Shown in pieces: positions 62,107 to 64,000 of a stretch of 64,000 bases of DNA (position 1 is the first letter of the stretch; every line of letters starts with the position of its first letter). The notes below the pieces were generated by a model that was not told where the DNA came from, did no database searches, and worked only from the letters and a program-made list of their open reading frames with translations. The translations under genes and the position numbers were made by a program. This DNA is from Rhodovulum sp. (lineage in GTDB: Bacteria > Pseudomonadota > Alphaproteobacteria > Rhodobacterales > Rhodobacteraceae): assembly GCA_002706605.1 (NCBI GenBank), contig PALT01000033.1:1-64000 (forward strand), in the 5' to 3' direction.

Positions 62107-62847
62107 ATGAGTAGATACAGAGATCATAAAGGGCCGCTCGCAACGCTGTGGGCGGCCCTTTTTCTGGCGCTGTTGGGCTGTATCGGCGTCATCGGCTGGA
62201 CCATTCTGACCCAACCGGACAGCCCCGTCCCCGATGGCTGGAACCCACTGGCGCCCCTGCACGTGACCGATGCGGTAACACTTTTCACGCCGATGAAACT
62301 GCGCCACGCCGAGATGTCGCTGGACAGCTGTCTTGCCGCGCTAGACGGGGTGGCGAGCCTGAGCGAAATGACGCCCCTATCGGGGGAGGGCGCGTGCGGT
62401 ATCGCAGATCGCGTCACGCTGGCCGCCGTGGGGCAGAGCCGGATTGACCCGCTTCAGACTTCTTGCGCCATCGCCTTGCGCACGGCGATGTGGGAACGCC
62501 ATAGCCTTCAACCCGCCGCGTTGGAGATCCTTGGCAGCCCCGTTTCGGAACTGCGTCAGGTCGGCAGTTACAGCTGCCGGAACATTCGCACCCCCAATGG
62601 CAATTCGACCCAGCTCAGCACCCACGCCACCGCCGAGGCGATTGATATCACCGGTTTCGATCTGGCCAACGGCACGACGGTGCGCCTGATCCGCGATTGG
62701 GACGGTGATCCGCAAAAGGCCGCGTTCTTGCGTGCCGCGCGCGACAGTGCCTGCACGTGGTTCGAGACGACCCTGTCGCCCGATTACAACGCCCTGCACG
62801 CCGATCACTTTCACCTTCAATCGCGCGGCTGGGGCACCTGCCGCTAA
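62107..62847 (+). CDS. Extensin-like family protein
   Basis: This 246-residue protein has an N-terminal membrane segment (about residues 13-34, LWAALFLALLGCIGVIGW) and an extensin-like C-terminal domain (about 60-246): CAIALRTAMWERHSLQPAAL, RQVGSYSCRNIR, STHATAEAIDITGF and the terminal ALHADHFHLQSRGW. The His/Asp pattern of the last two segments resembles a zinc peptidase-type fold, and these proteins may be cell-wall peptidases; the role is not established. The start codon lies 14 bases after the ahcY stop and the ahcY terminator hairpin is inside its first 19 codons. No stronger alternative start lies downstream. Confidence 0.8.
   Translation: MSRYRDHKGPLATLWAALFLALLGCIGVIGWTILTQPDSPVPDGWNPLAPLHVTDAVTLFTPMKLRHAEMSLDSCLAALDGVASLSEMTPLSGEGACGIADRVTLAAVGQSRIDPLQTSCAIALRTAMWERHSLQPAALEILGSPVSELRQVGSYSCRNIRTPNGNSTQLSTHATAEAIDITGFDLANGTTVRLIRDWDGDPQKAAFLRAARDSACTWFETTLSPDYNALHADHFHLQSRGWGTCR
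62128..62163 (+). terminator. Intrinsic terminator of ahcY, inside the extensin-like gene
   Basis: AAAGGGCCGC (62128-62137) pairs perfectly with GCGGCCCTTT (62152-62161) across a 14-base loop; the T-run continues to 62163. It begins 35 bases after the ahcY stop and lies in codons 8-19 of the next gene. Confidence 0.8.
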
Positions 62848-62992
62848 CGGCGCAGCAGTTTTAGGGCCTAACGCGGGGAAAAACGCGTCAAAAAATCCCT
62901 TTGTAGATCATGAAATCGCCCGTACCGTGAATATAGCCCGTTTCAGACGGGTCTTTTGGGACGACGAAAACTTACACAGGGTGGGACAGACT

Positions 62993-63334
62993 ATGGGTAA
63001 ACGCGACGATCTGATCGCCAAATATGCGGACGATCTGAAGGAAAAATGCGGCATCACGCCGGATATGGACTTGCTGAAAAAGGTGACGATTGGCTGTGGC
63101 CCGTCGATCTATGACGCCGACGCCTCGACCGTCGCGTCCAGCCAAGAAGGCGAACTGGAAACCGTCAAAAACAACTTCCTCATCAAAAAGCTGGGCCTGT
63201 CCGATGGTCCCGAACTGATGGAAGCGATTGACTCGGTAATCGAGACCTATGGCAAGTCCGAGCGCAACAAATACCGTGCCGTGGTTTACTACATGCTGAC
63301 CAAGCATTTCGGCAAAGAGGCGATCTACGGCTAA
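62993..63334 (+). CDS. DUF2853 family protein
   Basis: This 113-residue all-helical cytoplasmic protein begins MGKRDDLIAKYADDLKEKCG. YDADASTVASSQEGELETVK and the C-terminal VVYYMLTKHFGKEAIYG are diagnostic of DUF2853, a family common in marine alphaproteobacteria and flavobacteria whose function is unknown. ATG 62993 is chosen as the conserved start; the open frame upstream overlaps the extensin-like gene and is unconserved. An intrinsic terminator follows 22 bases after the stop. It appears to be transcribed alone. Confidence 0.88.
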   Translation: MGKRDDLIAKYADDLKEKCGITPDMDLLKKVTIGCGPSIYDADASTVASSQEGELETVKNNFLIKKLGLSDGPELMEAIDSVIETYGKSERNKYRAVVYYMLTKHFGKEAIYG

Positions 63335-63356
63335 TCGCCCCGCGCCATGACGACCG

Positions 63357-63387
63357 CGCCCGCCCCAACCGGCGGGCGTTTGCATTT
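63357..63387 (+). terminator. Intrinsic terminator of the DUF2853 gene
   Basis: CGCCCGCC (63357-63364) pairs with GGCGGGCG (63371-63378), loop CCAACC, followed by TTTGCATTT. Perfect 8-bp GC-rich stem. Confidence 0.8.
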
Positions 63388-63389
63388 CC

Positions 63390-63550
63390 GGTTTGAGTTA
63401 GATTTTAGATACTTGGAATTTGCTGCAGGGCGGCGATTGGGGTATCCATAAAACATCAAGCCAGTAGGGCCCGATCTTCAAAGAACGCGTGTGGTGCGAA
63501 ATGCACGCGGGGTGAAGGGGGCCCTCTTGGGCGGGGGCCCCCGTTTTATT
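63390..63550 (+). ncRNA. Possible small RNA ending in an orphan terminator
   Basis: The 211-base gap between the DUF2853 gene and the convergent EVE gene contains, on the plus strand, a CGCGTG/CACGCG stem (63487-63510) followed by a terminator-like GGGGCCC/GGGCCCC stem (63519-63542) and TTTT. The DUF2853 gene already has its own terminator upstream, so the second one has no obvious gene to serve. No clear promoter was seen. Confidence 0.25.
63519..63547 (+). terminator. Orphan intrinsic terminator
   Basis: GGGGCCC (63519-63525) pairs with GGGCCCC (63536-63542), 10-base loop, then GTTTT. It reaches the EVE stop codon and could also form on that gene's transcript, but the T-run is on the plus strand. 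Confidence 0.6.
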
Positions 63551-63971
63551 CCGGATCGGTGAGACCGCCCAATTCACAGACAATCCGCCATTCCTCATCG
63601 CTGACCGGTTGGACCGATAGGCGCGAGTTGTTCACCAACACCATTCCGGCCAGACGCGGATCGGTTTTGCATTGATCCAAGGTCACTGGTTTCGGCAAGG
63701 GGCGCACCGCGCGGATGTCCACACATTCCCAGCGCGGATCGTCGGTTTTGCTGTCGGGATGCGCGGTCGTGATGACCTCAACAATGCCGACGACCGACTT
63801 TTCCTTCAGCGAGTGATAGAAAAACCCGCGCTCCCCGACCTGCATGGCCCGCATGTTGTTGCGCGCCTGATAGTTGCGCACGCCGTCCCATTCCTCACCC
63901 GCGTCCCCGCGCGCGACCTGTTGGTCCCAGCTCCAGGTGTTGGGTTCGGATTTGAACAGCCAATACGCCAT
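63546..63971 (-). CDS. EVE domain-containing protein
   Basis: This 141-residue single EVE (PUA-like) domain opens MAYWLFKSEPNTWSWDQQV, followed by WDGVRNYQARNNMRAMQVGERGFFYHS and GIVEVITTAHPD, then DIRAVRPLPKPV. EVE domains bind modified bases in nucleic acids; the relatives of this type (thymocyte nuclear protein 1-like) are cytoplasmic and of unsettled function. The ATG overlaps the stop of the preceding gene (TAATG), so it belongs to a minus-strand transcript that begins beyond the right edge. Confidence 0.92.
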   Translation of the reverse strand: MAYWLFKSEPNTWSWDQQVARGDAGEEWDGVRNYQARNNMRAMQVGERGFFYHSLKEKSVVGIVEVITTAHPDSKTDDPRWECVDIRAVRPLPKPVTLDQCKTDPRLAGMVLVNNSRLSVQPVSDEEWRIVCELGGLTDPE

Positions 63972-64000
63972 TACCCGATCACCCGGTTCCAGTGTTGGAT
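63971..64000 (-). CDS. C-terminal nine residues of an unidentified protein (YciI-like end)
   Basis: On the minus strand, the window edge reads IQHWNRVIG followed by TAA at 63971-63973, directly overlapping the EVE start. The ending resembles YciI-family proteins, which often precede EVE genes in related genomes, but nine residues cannot prove it. Confidence 0.4.
   Translation of the reverse strand: MQHWNRVIG

Noticed and set aside
1-64000. Search for CRISPR arrays, tRNA or rRNA genes, insertion sequences, integrases and toxin-antitoxin pairs.
   Set aside because: No repeat-spacer pattern, no tRNA T-loop/anticodon layout in the intergenic gaps, no transposase motifs and no terminal inverted repeats with target duplications were seen; the intergenic space is small and accounted for.

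Overview
The window reads as 64 kb of chromosome from an alphaproteobacterium of the Rhodobacteraceae (Roseobacter group). The support is the regB / senC-regA redox locus, a parAB-rsmG-mnmG-mnmE-rho-hemJ cluster beside an origin-like region, 16-bp parS palindromes of the alphaproteobacterial type, a MaeB malic enzyme fused to a phosphotransacetylase domain, AddAB rather than RecBCD, and high-GC codon use. No tRNA, rRNA, insertion sequence, prophage or CRISPR array was seen.

Region 1 (1-14.8 kb) is the accessory part. Fifteen genes lie on the minus strand with short gaps or 4-base overlaps. They run from a sugar-binding protein at 13.6 kb down to iolC at the left edge, and a divergent LacI-type regulator faces them. 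The set contains a CUT2-type ABC importer with two binding proteins, three permeases and a single one-domain ATPase. The catabolic genes encode four TIM-barrel isomerase/dehydratase-like enzymes, three Gfo/Idh/MocA dehydrogenases, a small ABM-fold monooxygenase-like protein and IolC. IolG, IolH, the IolE-like protein and IolC point to an inositol or an inositol-derived (glycosylated, methylated or isomeric) substrate. The extra dehydrogenases and TIM barrels suggest additional steps before or beside the classical iol route.

Region 2 (14.8-28 kb) is housekeeping: argG, a ribokinase-like gene, maeB, mutS, the hrcA-grpE pair, and the rph-rdgB-hemW-DUF454 run.

Region 3 (28-38.6 kb) is the origin neighbourhood. 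parB-parA-rsmG-mnmG-mnmE-rho-hemJ read leftwards and maf-aroE-coaE-dnaQ read rightwards. They are separated by a 414-bp AT-rich gap with three perfect and three near-perfect DnaA boxes, the probable chromosomal oriC. Two perfect parS sites lie inside the first codons of mnmG and rsmG. The gene in the aroE position has lost several substrate-contacting residues of shikimate dehydrogenase.

Region 4 (38.6-46.8 kb) holds secB, fxsA, a Tim44-like-mltA-smr run, a lipoprotein hydrolase, and hslU and hslV separated by two genes on the opposite strand (a Tat-exported DM13 protein and a nucleosidase).

Region 5 (46.4-60 kb) is a long minus-strand run, regB - PAS protein - tsaE - amgK - murU - addB - addA - trxA - hslV. 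It joins redox sensing, tRNA t6A synthesis, cell-wall sugar recycling, recombinational repair and thioredoxin. Opposite regB lie senC-regA and a small lipoprotein gene.

Region 6 (60-64 kb) carries an HD hydrolase, ahcY (whose intrinsic terminator lies inside the next gene), an extensin-like protein, a DUF2853 protein, an EVE-domain protein and the last codons of a further gene at the right edge.
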